NCBI RefSeq assembly: GCF_036320965.1
Contig: NC_092290.1
Location: forward strand, 3,275,420 to 3,339,419
Direction: 5' to 3'
Source: Panulirus ornatus
Lineage: Eukaryota > Arthropoda > Malacostraca > Decapoda > Palinuridae
Length of the DNA stretch: 64,000 bases
Shown: positions 51,038 to 61,745 of the stretch, in pieces
How the letters are laid out: every line of letters starts with the position of its first letter
How positions within the stretch are numbered: the first letter of the stretch is position 1
Made by a program: the position numbers and the translations under genes
The notes under the pieces: model-generated
The model's database searches: none
Seen by the model: only the letters and a program-made list of their open reading frames with translations
Told to the model about the DNA's origin: nothing

Positions 51038-51201
51038 ATGAACATCAGGTCAAATGGAGTTGAAAAGTAACTCACAAAAGGTCTCTGGAAAAAGTCCTTT
51101 ACAGATTTAAATAGGCAATTAGACCCTACCAGGTAGGATCCCTACCGTTACCAAGAGATATGTGTATAACAAGTTCAACAACCCTCCTTAGTTACCAGCA
51201 C

Positions 51202-51203
<2 letters not shown>

Positions 51204-51244
<41 letters not shown>
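51204..51244. repeat. (CT)n microsatellite
   Basis: Uninterrupted run. Confidence 0.96.
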
Positions 51245-51248
<4 letters not shown>

Positions 51249-52481
51249 GCGAGTCCACCACTGGTGTCAAACAGTCGTGTCATACACAGCATCAGTGCCA
51301 GCAAGTCAACAAGCCTGTGACACCGACACACAGTCCTCTCTCGTTCCTCCCCTCTGACACTCTGAGACTGTGTCACATCCACATGACACCAGTGGTGTTA
51401 ACCAATGAATGAGTGTCAACCACGAATGTCATTGTAAAAACGTCTCTAAAATCTATTTTCTCTCCTTAATCCACGACGCAAGAGCCTCATCCCCAACGTG
51501 AGTGGTGCTACCACGTTCATTACGCATATGATGATGAATGATTAACGAAGACTTTCCCCCTACAGGAGTGAGGGGCCCAGGTACTTTTTACTCAAACAGG
51601 ATTGTAAACCGAAAGAATGACTCACCAAAATTACGGCGGCTGAAAGAGCGGTAACACAAAGAACGTTTGAGAATAGACTTCAGGAATATAATTCGCTACA
51701 GGTCCACGTCTGACTGTATCTTCGGCTCTTTAGTTAAAGATAAACAATTCACAGGTATTTCTCCCTTAGTTATCAGTTAGCTTTCTCTTCCTACCACACT
51801 GATCTCTTCCTCTATGACAACCTCATACAAGAGCCATATGTTTGCTGGTGTTTGTCTTTATTTGTATCGCTCAATTAAATCCTTTTTCATTCTTTCCCCA
51901 TCCTCCATATCCCTCTCACCTGTTCCATAAACACTCCTTCTCTCTCCCTAGAGCCCACACTCCCTCTTCCATATTCCTCCTCTTTCCCTCTCTCTCACTC
52001 TCGCATATTTCCCACTCTCACTCCAGTAGATGGGTACTCTCTCCCTCTCAACTCACTCGAAACAAAAGGTAGCTACCTCACCCTTGGCTTCCTCACACAA
52101 TGAACGTACACACGACTGGGCCATTGTGCTTCCCTTCCTCCCCTTACACCGTGTGGCACAACAGTTGCGCTCGAGGTGTCATTGCCTCGTTTATTTCACG
52201 AAAGAAAGACCAGAAACCATTTCTTAACAGCTAGACAAAAGGAGTCCAGAGATGTTTACGCCTCCACACACAACAATTGTTATCTTCACGCCTCCAGGGC
52301 ACAACATGTGTTATCTACTTCTACGACTTAAACCACCGCGGGATTAGTCCCATAAATCAAGCCACTGTGGGGGAGTCTGCAGGAAATCCAAGCTTTTTAC
52401 ACTTTATTCAACTTCAAAGTAAGTTGATGTTCGCTCCTCGGGGCAATATAACGCTGTGGCTCTTTAAGCTTTCCACAGCTG

Positions 52482-52483
<2 letters not shown>

Positions 52484-52566
<83 letters not shown>
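52484..52566. repeat. (AT)n microsatellite
   Basis: Uninterrupted run. Confidence 0.97.
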
Positions 52567-52568
<2 letters not shown>

Positions 52569-52664
52569 TACTGATCTACTGAGAGAACTGGGAAACTACA
52601 TATGGAAGAAAAGAAACTACAGTGCAAAGATGCAAAATATATATACTACGATTACAAGAGGTCT

Positions 52665-52829
52665 AATAATAATAATAATAATAATGATAATAATAACAAT
52701 AATAATAATAATAATAATAAAATTACTACTACTACTACTTCTACTTGTAATAATGATAATAATAATGATAATAAAAAAATAATATTACTACTACTACTAC
52801 TACTATTAGTAATAATAATAATAATAATA

Positions 52830-52870
<41 letters not shown>
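52665..52870. repeat. (AAT)n/(ACT)n trinucleotide tract
   Basis: About 200 bp of interrupted AAT with two ACT blocks. Confidence 0.94.
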
Positions 52871-52871
<1 letters not shown>

Positions 52872-53084
52872 GGTTCACATATTTACATAACCAACTGATC
52901 TTATCTATAAACTTAGATACTGTGACAATAAAGATGTCCTTAAACCTAATACAGAGTTAAATAAAACCCAATTACCATGAAACAACACAAATATTATATG
53001 TTAAACTTACGTGTACTTGTAAAACTCATCCAAATAAGGTACATGTAAATAAACATACCTGTGTGGTAGTAAGTATCCAGAACA

Positions 53085-53490
53085 CTTTTCCTTTCACTCA
53101 CTGAATGAAATGAATTGCCTTCACATAAATCGTCGCATGCAATGGACTTCCTTCACATAAACCAACACATGATTTAGACTGCCTTCACATACCACACCGC
53201 CTGAAACAGACTGCCTTTACAATGATCGATACAGGAAACAGACTGCATTCACATATGATATAAACTGACTACACTTCCACGTGAAAATAGTCTTCTTTCA
53301 CATATAACACATGAAATATTCTGTCTTCACATGCAACACCACATGATATATATAGCATTCTTCCACATACATGATACAGAATCTGCTTTCACATGCAGTA
53401 AGACACGATATAAACTGCTTTCCCATGCATCATCACATGAGCTCCCTCCACATAAATAACATGACTTGTCTTCACATCATTCCATTTGAT
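53085..53490. repeat. Degenerate array of about 32 bp (ttcacataaa..aacacatga)
   Basis: About 12 diverged units of cttcacatgcaacaccacatg type. Confidence 0.7.
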
Positions 53491-53639
53491 ACAGATGTGA
53501 CTTCACATCGATTTGCATCCCATGGTATCATCAACACATCATCGATCCTTCCCAACACGCACAGGTGAATGAAACAAAATCATACCTTTCCTATCTTTCT
53601 CTCACGTATCTTCTTTCTTCTCCGTGTCTTAATATTCTC

Positions 53640-53790
53640 AATTTCATGTTCGAATTCTTAGTGATTCTCGTATATATATGTATTTGATGTGAACTGGTTA
53701 TCATTACACCCTGAGAGTCGAACCCCGGTCCATCTGTGTGGTATAGCCTGGCAGGCAACTGGGGTTCGATTCCCTGTTTGTAGTGGTAAG
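53640..53790 (-). mobile_element. tRNA-like/SINE fragment with two opposed B boxes
   Basis: On the - strand a B-box-like ggttcgactct lies near 53712-53722, followed by an A/T-rich body. On the + strand GGGGTTCGATTCCC occurs near 53761-53774. The opposed internal-promoter motifs about 45 bp apart suggest a SINE head or two overlapping fragments. Confidence 0.35.
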
Positions 53791-53826
53791 TACATAACAT
53801 CATATATCATGTGGTAATTACATGTT

Positions 53827-53828
<2 letters not shown>

Positions 53829-53894
<66 letters not shown>
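53829..53894. repeat. (AT)n microsatellite in the 3' flank of the MATH gene
   Basis: Uninterrupted run about 200 bp beyond the stop codon of exon D. Confidence 0.97.
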
Positions 53895-53896
<2 letters not shown>

Positions 53897-54089
53897 CTCA
53901 TGTATCTGTATTCTCTCTTTCTCTTTCTCGTTGTTCTTGATCTTCCACATTATCTTCTCTTATCAACTGAGGAAGACAGCTGGCGTGAGACCCCATCGTC
54001 CCCCTGACAACATCATTCATCACGACACCATCCAACCTCCCTCTCCCTCAATCTCCCCTCCCTCTTCTCTCTTCCTCCTACGCCATCTT

Positions 54090-54355
54090 CTACGACGGGG
54101 TGAGGATGACGGTCAGCTTGACAACGATGGCGTCGTTGTTGATGTACCTGCGCGAGTGCAGCGTCTCCTTCGAGAAACCCAGGCCGACACACTCATAGTT
54201 GTCGCCCGAGCTGGGGCGTCTCCAGTGCCACCCGGAGCAGAGTTGGGTGGGGTCCCACACCCGGCTCGTGAGGTCCTCGGCCGGGAAGCCGTGGTCCAGG
54301 ATGTTGATGCGGTGCTTCTGGCGGAAGGGCCAGTCCAGGTTGTCGTCGTAGTCTC
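54090..54355 (-). CDS. Coiled-coil/MATH-domain protein, exon D (C-terminal half of MATH, stop)
   Basis: The exon follows acceptor cccttctgcag. Its first two bases complete Gly169 (G|GA), and it ends at TAG, 54092-54090. It encodes residues 170-256: DYDDNLDWPFRQKHRINILD, then YINNDAIVVKLTVIL at the C-terminus. These match the TRAF pattern GEYDALLPWPFRQKVTLMLLD ... YIKDDTIFIKV, so the domain is a TRAF-like MATH fold and complete at its C-terminal end. C208 and C224 lie in the connecting loop and could pair if the protein is extracellular. TRAF adaptor, secreted MATH protein and meprin-like alternatives cannot be separated without the N-terminus. The acceptor is in register with a 29-bp tandem array. 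Confidence 0.9.
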
Positions 54356-54700
54356 CTGCAGAAGGGAGAGAGAGAGGTCAATATCTGCAGAAGGAGGAGA
54401 GAGGTGTCAGTATCTGCAGAAGGTGGAGAGGTGTCAGTATCTGCAGAAGGAGGAGAGAGGTGTCAGTATCTGCAGAAGGTGGAGAGGTGTCAGTATCTGC
54501 AGAAGGAGGAGAGAGGTGTCAGTATCTGCAGAAGGAGGAGAGAGGTGTCAGTATCTGCAGAAGGAGGAGAGAGGTGTCAGTATCTGCAGAAGGAGGAGAG
54601 AGGTGTCAGTATCTGCAGAGGAGGAGAGAGGTGTCAGTATCTGCAGAGGAGGAGAGAGGTGTCAGTATCTGCAGAAGGGAGGATGGAAGGAGACAGGTCA
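54356..54700 (-). repeat. 29-bp tandem array of 3' splice-site-like units next to exon D
   Basis: On the gene's sense (-) strand each unit reads approximately ctctcctccttctgcag followed by atactgacac. CTGCAG occurs at 54356 (the true acceptor) and then at 54385, 54414, 54441, 54470, 54497, 54526, 54555, 54584, 54613, 54641 and 54669. Spacings are 27-29 bp, with a degenerate unit beyond. The true acceptor is exactly 29 bp from the first array unit, so it behaves as unit zero of the array. Confidence 0.92.
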
Positions 54701-54898
54701 GTATGTACGTGGGAGTTAGAGGCACTAAGGGGGAGATTATGTGGGAGGATGAGTGAAACGTCACTTTGGCGAGGCTGGATCATCGTCAGCGGACGGAATG
54801 GAGTACAGCCTTTTCAAGAACCTTTTCGCTCCGAAAGAGTCCATCATAACCCTGCTCCTGAGTGGAGTGCAGCCTTAGAGCTGTAGGCGTCCTGGGGT

Positions 54899-54900
<2 letters not shown>

Positions 54901-54979
<79 letters not shown>
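54901..54979. repeat. (AT)n microsatellite in the exon C-D intron
   Basis: Uninterrupted run of 79 bp; a (CA)n lies in the same intron at 55229-55260. Confidence 0.97.
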
Positions 54980-54984
<5 letters not shown>

Positions 54985-55222
54985 TATTCACATTATTATG
55001 TTATTACATAGCTTTCGAAGTTTAACATAGTCAAGGATTTACGATACAGAATAACGAGAAATTTGTGCTCGAAACGGCCAGGTATATATTACGCTAATTA
55101 AATTAATTATACGCATAACTGTTTCATATGCAACAAATGAAATAAGTTAGGATACGAGGCACAAGCCTGAACACAGGGCTATGACGAGTTTTGAGACTCA
55201 GCATTTGCATAACTTCCCAGAA

Positions 55223-55260
<38 letters not shown>

Positions 55261-55400
55261 GTCCCCATAGAGCCACCAAGTCTGCAACTGGTTGAGGTTT
55301 AACTAGAAGCAAGCAGTGAGGCACATGATCTCTCACACTGACTCACGACTCTTCATCCCCCCTTCTCAAGCCTCACCACAGGCTGGACAGCACACAGTAC

Positions 55401-55647
55401 CTTGCGTGAGGCCGACGTGGATGTACACGTTCTCCCCTCGCTGGTTGGGGTATATCCTCATGTACATCCTGTAGCCGCCCTGGAAAATGTAGAAGCTCTC
55501 CGACCGTAGGGACCTCCTCCAGCCCCAGTTGTTCATCTTGTAGGTGATGTCGTTCACCTGCCAGTAGTAGGTGAAGACCCTCACCCCGTCCTCCTGGTGC
55601 ATGGTCGAGTTGTAGCGGAAGATCTCCGTCTGGCGCGGGCTCTGCTC
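55401..55647 (-). CDS. Coiled-coil/MATH-domain protein, exon C (N-terminal half of MATH)
   Basis: The exon runs from acceptor cttcttcag (phase 0, matching exon B) to CAAG|GTACTG (phase 1). It encodes residues 87-168 plus one base of Gly169. The MATH domain begins near Y113-W115 (YYWQVNDI) and includes SESFYIFQGGYRMYMRIYPN, the strand typical of TRAF/meprin domains (compare FYTSRFGYKVCARLYLNGDG of TRAFs). An N-glycosylation sequon NST lies at 99-101. The intron upstream carries degenerate repeats of this exon's own acceptor region. Confidence 0.88.
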
Positions 55648-56150
55648 CTGAAGAAGGTGTATAAGAGAGGTTAGTAGTGGCGTTCCTTCCTACCCCTAAG
55701 ACCTTATCTAACTGCCCCTCCAGCACGGCAGGAGTGGTCGTTCTCCCTCAGTGAAGTCGTTAGTCAGTTCTTTCTGTTGGTGTTGGTCTTTGTGTCTTCT
55801 CCAGGAAGGGAATCGGGCTCCTGAAGGTGGTGAGTGTCATTACTAAGGTGTTAGTAACGACGCCGAATGGTTCTTTGTCATTGGGTAGAGGGGTCTCCTT
55901 CAGGCAAGGGGGGGGGTCTCTTGCTCCTGAAGGAGAGAGTGTGTTAAGAGGTAGTGAAGGCGTCGAATAGTCCTTTCTGATATGAATAGCGGGTCTCCGT
56001 CAGTCGCTGGCTCTCCTCCTCCTCCTCCTCCTGAAGAAGGGAGTGTAACAGAGGGAATAGTGAAGGCGTCGAATGTCTCGCGTTCTGCTCGGAGAAAACG
56101 GAGAGCTGGTCTCCTCCAGGATTGACATTCTACCCTTCAAGGTGGAACAG
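55635..56150 (-). repeat. Degenerate tandem copies of the exon C acceptor region
   Basis: The + strand string ctcctgaag (acceptor cttcag|gag on the - strand) occurs at the true exon C boundary near 55646 and again near 55820, 55927 and 56028. Each is flanked on one side by a gtctcc...ggctct-like stretch resembling the start of exon C. On the other side are similar bases (gtgt..taagagaggt.agt..ggcgt). Spacing is roughly 100-170 bp, and divergence is high. Confidence 0.6.
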
Positions 56151-56392
56151 ACGAGTCCTTTGTTTTGAGGAGTTCTGGGAGGCCAATTCTCCCTCAGGAG
56201 GGGATCTTATTCCCAGGGGCGTGAGGGACACCGTCAACAGACATTTAGGTCACCATCAGAGAGGCTCCTCACTCCGCCCTTGGGAAGAGGGGGAGGGGGA
56301 GGGGGAGCATTTGGTGAAAGGCTGCCAGAGATTAGGGTCTATTTTTTGGGGAGGGGTTACGTCCTTAACGGAACTGATAGAAAACACGTAAT

Positions 56393-56394
<2 letters not shown>

Positions 56395-56458
<64 letters not shown>
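56395..56458. repeat. (GA)n microsatellite
   Basis: Uninterrupted run in the large MATH-gene intron. Confidence 0.97.
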
Positions 56459-56460
<2 letters not shown>

Positions 56461-56600
56461 CGTAGGAAAGCCACATGAAAGCTATTTTCACCGTATCATC
56501 CTATTTTCGTCAATATAATTACTGGCTAATAACATCTTAGCGTGACATGATTCACAATCAATCCCCGGACTTGATAAGCAAATCCGCGGTTGCCACATTC

Positions 56601-57051
56601 GTGGTTGTGATACGTGTGGTTGTGGTACGTGTGGTTGTGGTACGTGTGGTTGTGGTACGTGCGGTTGTGGTACGTGTGGTTGTGGTACGTGCGGTTGTGA
56701 TACGTGTGGTTGTGGTACGTATGGTTGTGATACGTGTGGTTGTGGTACGTGCGGTTGTGATACGTGTGGTTGTGGTACGTATGGTTGTGATACGTGTGGT
56801 TGTGGTACGTATGGTTGTGATACGTGTGGTTGTGGTACGTGCGGTTGTGATACGTGTGGTTGTGGTACGTGTGGTTGTGATACGTGTGGTTGTGGTACGT
56901 ATGGTTGTGATACGTGTGGTTGTGGTACGTGCGGTTGTGATACGTGTGGTTGTGGTACGTGCGGTTGTGATACGTGTGGTTGTGGTACGTGCGGTTGTGA
57001 TACGTGTGGTTGTGGTGCGTATGGTTGTGATACGTGTGGTTGTGGTACGTG
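56601..57051. repeat. 15-bp satellite, about 30 copies, alternating 30-bp subunits
   Basis: Monomers are gtggtacgtgtggtt and gtgatacgtgtggtt, which largely alternate to make a 30-bp higher-order unit with t/c/a variation in the middle. Because 15 is a multiple of three, several frames stay open on both strands. The - strand frames read (YHNHT)n and (VPQPHVSQPH)n. It lies in the large intron of the MATH gene. Confidence 0.95.
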
Positions 57052-57812
57052 TCTAGATTCTCTAACAATCACTTCTGTACACTGAGATCCCTTACCTGGG
57101 CTGAAGACCCAGGGGATAAAGTGTTCAATCCCCTTCGAACAGTTTGCGAGGCTCCAATGAAGACCTGAAGTTCCTTTGCTGTCAAGACAATACGTTGCTT
57201 CACTTATGATAAGAAAATAAACACCACATCAAACCTAAACTGGCCGAATCTAAGACCATTTCACAGACGTATTTTGAAACCGACAAAGGACGGGAAACCA
57301 CATGAAAATGACAGAAATAAGAATCGAGCTCTCCTGAGAGAATTTCTCTCTCAGATTTAGGAGGCAATTCGAAATATGGAAGGTCTTTCCGGAAGTGAAT
57401 TTCTTCGTTTCTCTAAATCTCTTGTCTTGAGGGATGTGGCAGAACTTATGGTGCAGTTCAGCTTTCCAAATACTCTCTCTTCCCTTGTAAACTTCAACTC
57501 TGGAGAAAATTTATCTTTTAACTGTATATGTGTGTGTACGGAGGAAAAGCTAAGCTACAGCTCAACCGAGTGTGCGTCTGAAGGAAAAAAGCTAAAGCTT
57601 TACCTCAAAGTATTGGCCTACGAAATGTCAATGAGAGTCGAGAGGAAAAATGAAGACCAAATTTGAGGAAAAGGAAGGACTTCGATGTGAATACGTATTG
57701 AAAAGGTCGTATTGAAGGGACGTCCATCCGGGCGACAGGACTTCGCACTGTGTGATGGAAATAGGCTGGGTCTTCCTGGCCAATACCAATAGTGGGAACT
57801 GGTATAGTGACG

Positions 57813-57814
<2 letters not shown>

Positions 57815-57894
<80 letters not shown>
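57815..57894. repeat. (GT)n microsatellite
   Basis: 80 bp uninterrupted. Confidence 0.97.
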
Positions 57895-57896
<2 letters not shown>

Positions 57897-58756
57897 AATG
57901 ACGATGTGACTAACTGTGTCTGTGATGGTGTATGCGATGGTGTATTAATGACTGTATGAGTTTGATGGAGTGAGAGTGCAACTACACACAGACAGACAAC
58001 AGATAGACTGATACACAGACAGACAAACAGAAAAAAAGAAAGATTGAGACACAGAGAAGAAACACAGAGAGACAGACAGACCGATAAATAGACAGACTGG
58101 TAAACCGAGAGGCGAATAGAGAAACGTGAAAACAGAGAGACGCCATATCAATCTATCCCCATTACTGCATGGCTTTTAACAGCTTGATGTTTGGTATGGC
58201 TGTATCGCCGCTCGCGAGGCAATATATATTATCTTCTAATGAAGATAACTCTTCTCCTGCCATTTCGCAATCCTCAGCCTGTTTTATAATCTTAGCAAAT
58301 TGCTCTGATGGTTAAAGAAATTAGATCTGTCTGTCTGTCTCTCTTTTCCCACCGATATGGATGAATGCCTCTAGTTGAGGGAAGAGAAATAAACAACGAC
58401 ACTTATCTTTCTCTTCGACTTTTCCAAACGTTTTGTGAGGTCCTTCCAATTTAGACCAGTCCCCCCCCGTTTTCAGCCAGCAACAACACCAGAGAAAGAA
58501 AACACTTCGGTTTACGGATATTTGGAGATGAATGTCCGTGGATTTGTGTCAGTAAACTGTATGAGGCCATCCGGACGATATATCCTTCTTATCCGGACTA
58601 AATATATCCTTCGCATTCCATCTAGTTCAAGGAGAAGAAGAGCAGGCACAAAGGAATGGAAATAAATCATGGGGTGGAAAGGTGTCAAGGTTTTTTTTTT
58701 TTTCTTTTTTTAACAAGCCGTATGGATGTCTTTTTGTCAGCCGTGGTCCTAGGGGG

Positions 58757-58759
<3 letters not shown>

Positions 58760-58831
<72 letters not shown>
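58760..58831. repeat. (GA)n microsatellite
   Basis: Uninterrupted run. Confidence 0.97.
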
Positions 58832-58835
<4 letters not shown>

Positions 58836-59105
58836 CTCGTAGTCGACTAATTGGAAGGTACGGTGGAACGACCCTTTGATGTCGTGCATGTATACAGTAA
58901 GCAAGGGTTAATAATGAGGGTAGGCGTAGCGGGGAGGTGGGGGAGGGTATATATTGTGAGGGAGTGAGTGAACAACGGCAGAGTGTGGTGGGTGGAGTGT
59001 GGTGGGTGGAGGGTGGTGGGTGTGGGTGGTAAGTCTGTGGAGAGAGGGGGGTGTGTGTAGTGGTGCGTGGTAAGGTTTAGGGTGTGTGCAAGGCTCATCG
59101 TTGAT

Positions 59106-59107
<2 letters not shown>

Positions 59108-59155
<48 letters not shown>
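59108..59155. repeat. (GT)n microsatellite
   Basis: Preceded at 58975-59050 by diverged gagtgtggtgggtg repeats. Confidence 0.96.
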
Positions 59156-59156
<1 letters not shown>

Positions 59157-60088
59157 TATCAATGTCTTCAGTCAAAAAGTATCGATCACTCGGAACCCGA
59201 ATGTAACTCTAAGTTTACCATAACGTGGTTGAAAGTAACTCGAATGTAACTGTACTTACTAGCACATGGGTGGAAAATAATTCGAATGTAACTGTGGGCT
59301 CAAATTACATTCATGGAAAGTAATGCAATTGTAACTGCAAGCTTCAAGTACACAAATGGAAAGTATCTAAATTTCAAACATAACAATGTAAAAGTACATG
59401 GTAAACAGACGCGTCTGTGAGAATTTTGTTTTGTTTAAGATTGAGGATAATGTGGCCATCTGGGAACAAGAAAAAAAAGTGCAAAAACAAAGAATCCTTT
59501 CAAGAAAACATTTCTTAAAACTTCAAAGTCTAAAAGCAATGTCTCTTTTGCATGAGGCTCAGGGATGCGCACCTTCTTCTTAAACACTTCCTTCAACTAC
59601 ATACTGAACATGAAAGCAGGTTGTCCTGTGATGTTCTTTCTTTCCTAACGTTTCTTGCTTGGAAACTTTAGCAATATCCAAAGCACAGAATATCCTGTGT
59701 AGCCGATGCAATATTCACGCTCCGCGTCTTCGTGATATTCTGACTGGCCAAATCAGTGGAAACGGGTTTTTTTTTTTTATCATTAACTCGCTGGAGATGA
59801 TGAAACAGCCAGTGTCTGAGGACATGAAAACTGGCGATAGTCATAGCATGGGCACTATAACTTCGATTGTAACGATCATATATAAACGTATATATTATAG
59901 GTTAAGACCTATATCATAATTAACGTGTAATGTGTTAAACCCCTTCGTGTCTTAACACAACATCAACCTGACGATATATAAAGATATAAACTCTTCTATA
60001 CCAGCTTCTATCAACGGCTGGCTATACATATATGCATAGCTAGTCATTAACAGTGATATATACTATAGAGACCCCTCCCCTTACGCAC

Positions 60089-60185
60089 CTCGTTTTCTAT
60101 ACCGTAATCGTACTCTTCTTCGGCGTCTCCTTCAGGAAGGTAGTCTGCGGAGTCGTACGGCGTGGCCCCTTCCGATGCCCCTGCT
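60089..60185 (-). CDS. Coiled-coil/MATH-domain protein, exon B (acidic linker)
   Basis: The exon is bounded by acceptor ttattgcag and donor GAG|GTGCGTAAG. Its first base completes the Arg codon begun in exon A (AG|A), and it ends in phase 0. It encodes residues 55-86, an acidic, tyrosine-containing linker (YDSADYLPEGDAEEEYDYGIENE) between the coiled coil and the MATH domain. No known domain is visible. The acidic Tyr-rich composition could suit tyrosine sulfation if secreted, or phosphorylation if cytosolic; the sequence does not decide. Confidence 0.75.
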
Positions 60186-60834
60186 CTGCAATAAGAGGAG
60201 GAATAATAAGGGTCAGTAACTGGGTGATCGATAGATAGTGAGGGAGAAGGGGTCATACAGAGAGTAGAGATGGGTTCTGATACCCTATCATACTGAAGAT
60301 ATGGACTTAAAAAAACAAAAACGAAATGATTTCTAAAGACTTCGTAGATGACGGGGTACCCTTTGGGCGTGCGAAGTACACAGAATCCATTTTAATGACA
60401 TCCACCTACATACAGGAGCTGGGCAGTGTTTCCCTCCTTCACTGGTACTGATGCCTCCCTCGGTGTAACCAGGTGGGACTAAACCAACAGTTGAATACCC
60501 TTCAACCACTGTCACTAATCAAGATTAATTTAGCTGTCTTGGTGATCATATTCAGCTTTTACGAATAAGCCTCCAAAAAACTCATGGGTGCATATATTCA
60601 AAAAAACTTTCCATGATATTTGATAATATTTTCATATCATACCTTTTCACAATATTCCAGAATTCTATAATATTCCTTTCAATAATATCCCCATCATTAA
60701 CTTAAACGTATCTGCCCTAAATTACAACCTAGAAAAGAATATAGAATTTGGCGTTACAGTCTTATGTATGTCTTATGGAGATGGTTTCCACCATCATATG
60801 GAAACTACAGAAAACACGATTCCTGTATATGCTT

Positions 60835-60970
60835 ATGTAGATGGTTCCCTCCGGTATGCGTATGTACATGGTTCCCTACGGTATGCGTATGTAGACGGTT
60901 CCTTACGGTATGCGTATGTAGATGGTTCCCTACGGTATGCGTATGTAGATGGTTCCCTACGGTATGTGTA
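60835..60970. repeat. 27-bp tandem array, about 5 copies
   Basis: Units of tatgcgtatgtagatggttc plus cctacgg, within the intron between exons A and B. Confidence 0.93.
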
Positions 60971-61299
60971 TTTGCCATATTGTTCCAGTAAGCAGGTGGA
61001 CCTGTGTAACTCTATTCTGCCGGGAAGTGGGCACTGCCAGTAGAGTGAAATCTCTTGAGTTTAATCGAGAGATCGTGGCCCCTAAATTGCCCCTCGTCAA
61101 GGGAGTAAGCAACTGTGTTCTAACCACATAAGTGAAGTGTGTTCGGGAATGTCCAAGTACCAGTGTCTTCTGTGTTGGCGGGCGATTCCCCGGTTTCAAC
61201 ATCTCTCCTGTCTCTCCTCCATCTACTATCACTCCTATCTCCATTTGTCTATTCCTCGTCCCTCCTGTCCCACATGCCCTCACATTAGCCAGGACTTAC

Positions 61300-61459
61300 C
61301 TCAGGGCTCTCAGATCCTGACGGAGTCTGCCGTACAGTTTCTTTATCTGCTTATCCTGGGTCCTCAGCTGGTCTTCGATGTTCAACACCATCGTCTTCAG
61401 GACGTTGAACTGGTCAACGACCTGGGTCTCCAGTGTGGTGAACCTCTCGTTAAGCTCAC
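61300..61459 (-). CDS. Coiled-coil/MATH-domain protein, exon A (coiled coil), 5' partial
   Basis: This is the most upstream exon I can support of a - strand gene whose visible part encodes 256 residues. It starts after acceptor attacag (phase 1, so an upstream exon must exist) and ends GCCCTGAG|GTAAGT in phase 2. Residues 1-54 form a charged amphipathic helix. Hydrophobic residues V25, L32, I39, L46 and L53 are spaced by exactly seven, with partners I28 and L42, as in a coiled coil. In TRAF proteins such a coil trimerises the adjacent MATH domain; the same role here is inference. Signal peptide, RING or zinc-finger exons, if any, lie upstream and were not recognised between 61460 and 64000. 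Confidence 0.8.
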
Positions 61460-61597
61460 CTGTAATACAAGGGGAATACATGACAGTACATGGGAATACG
61501 TGGGAAAGTTAGATAACAGAAGACCTGATGGTTCTATGACGAGGTTCATCTGCTGGAGGACAGGAGAGGAAGACATCCAACATTTCTAACCTATGTA

Positions 61598-61745
61598 GAT
61601 AGAGAGAGGTGAGTAAAGCAGAGGGGTTCTCCCCACCCAACACTATAGGTGGAGAGAGGACAGTGAAGCAGAGGCTCCTCCCTACCCACCACTAAAAACA
61701 CAGACGAGATAGTAAAGCAGAAGGTTCCTCCCTACCCTCTACTGG
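61598..61745. repeat. Degenerate tandem repeat of about 50 bp, 3 copies
   Basis: Copies share gaagcagagg.tcctccctaccca.cact. Confidence 0.75.

Larger units (their letters stand above)
39840..54089. other. Intergenic, repeat-rich
   Basis: Contains the 25, 31, 61 and 28/29-bp arrays and many microsatellites. The 128-codon frame at 42318-42704 (+) has mixed composition, but I could not relate it to any family. The right end (53490-54089) is the 3' flank of the MATH gene. Confidence 0.5.
55648..60088 (-). other. Large intron between exons B and C of the MATH gene
   Basis: The phase-0 intron of 4.4 kb contains duplicated acceptor sequence, (GA)n at 56395, a 15-bp satellite at 56601-57051, (GT)n at 57815 and 59108, and (GA)n at 58760. 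I see no additional conserved exon, but a symmetric phase-0 exon without recognisable homology could be missed. Confidence 0.6.

Noticed and set aside
53811..54886. 302- and 160-codon + strand frames over the MATH exon D and its upstream array
   Set aside because: Antisense of a well-supported - strand exon and of the 29-bp array; starts in an (AT)n run.
54090..55647. Fibrinogen C-terminal domain
   Set aside because: The coiled-coil-plus-globular layout first suggested it, but the translated exons carry the TRAF/MATH pattern (FYIF.GGYRMYMRIYPN, WPFRQK, YINNDAIVVK) instead.
56488..57072. 194- and 180-codon His/Pro or His/Asn/Thr repeat proteins on the - strand
   Set aside because: Products of the 15-bp satellite, with competing open frames on both strands. 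Kept only as a speculative exonisation note.
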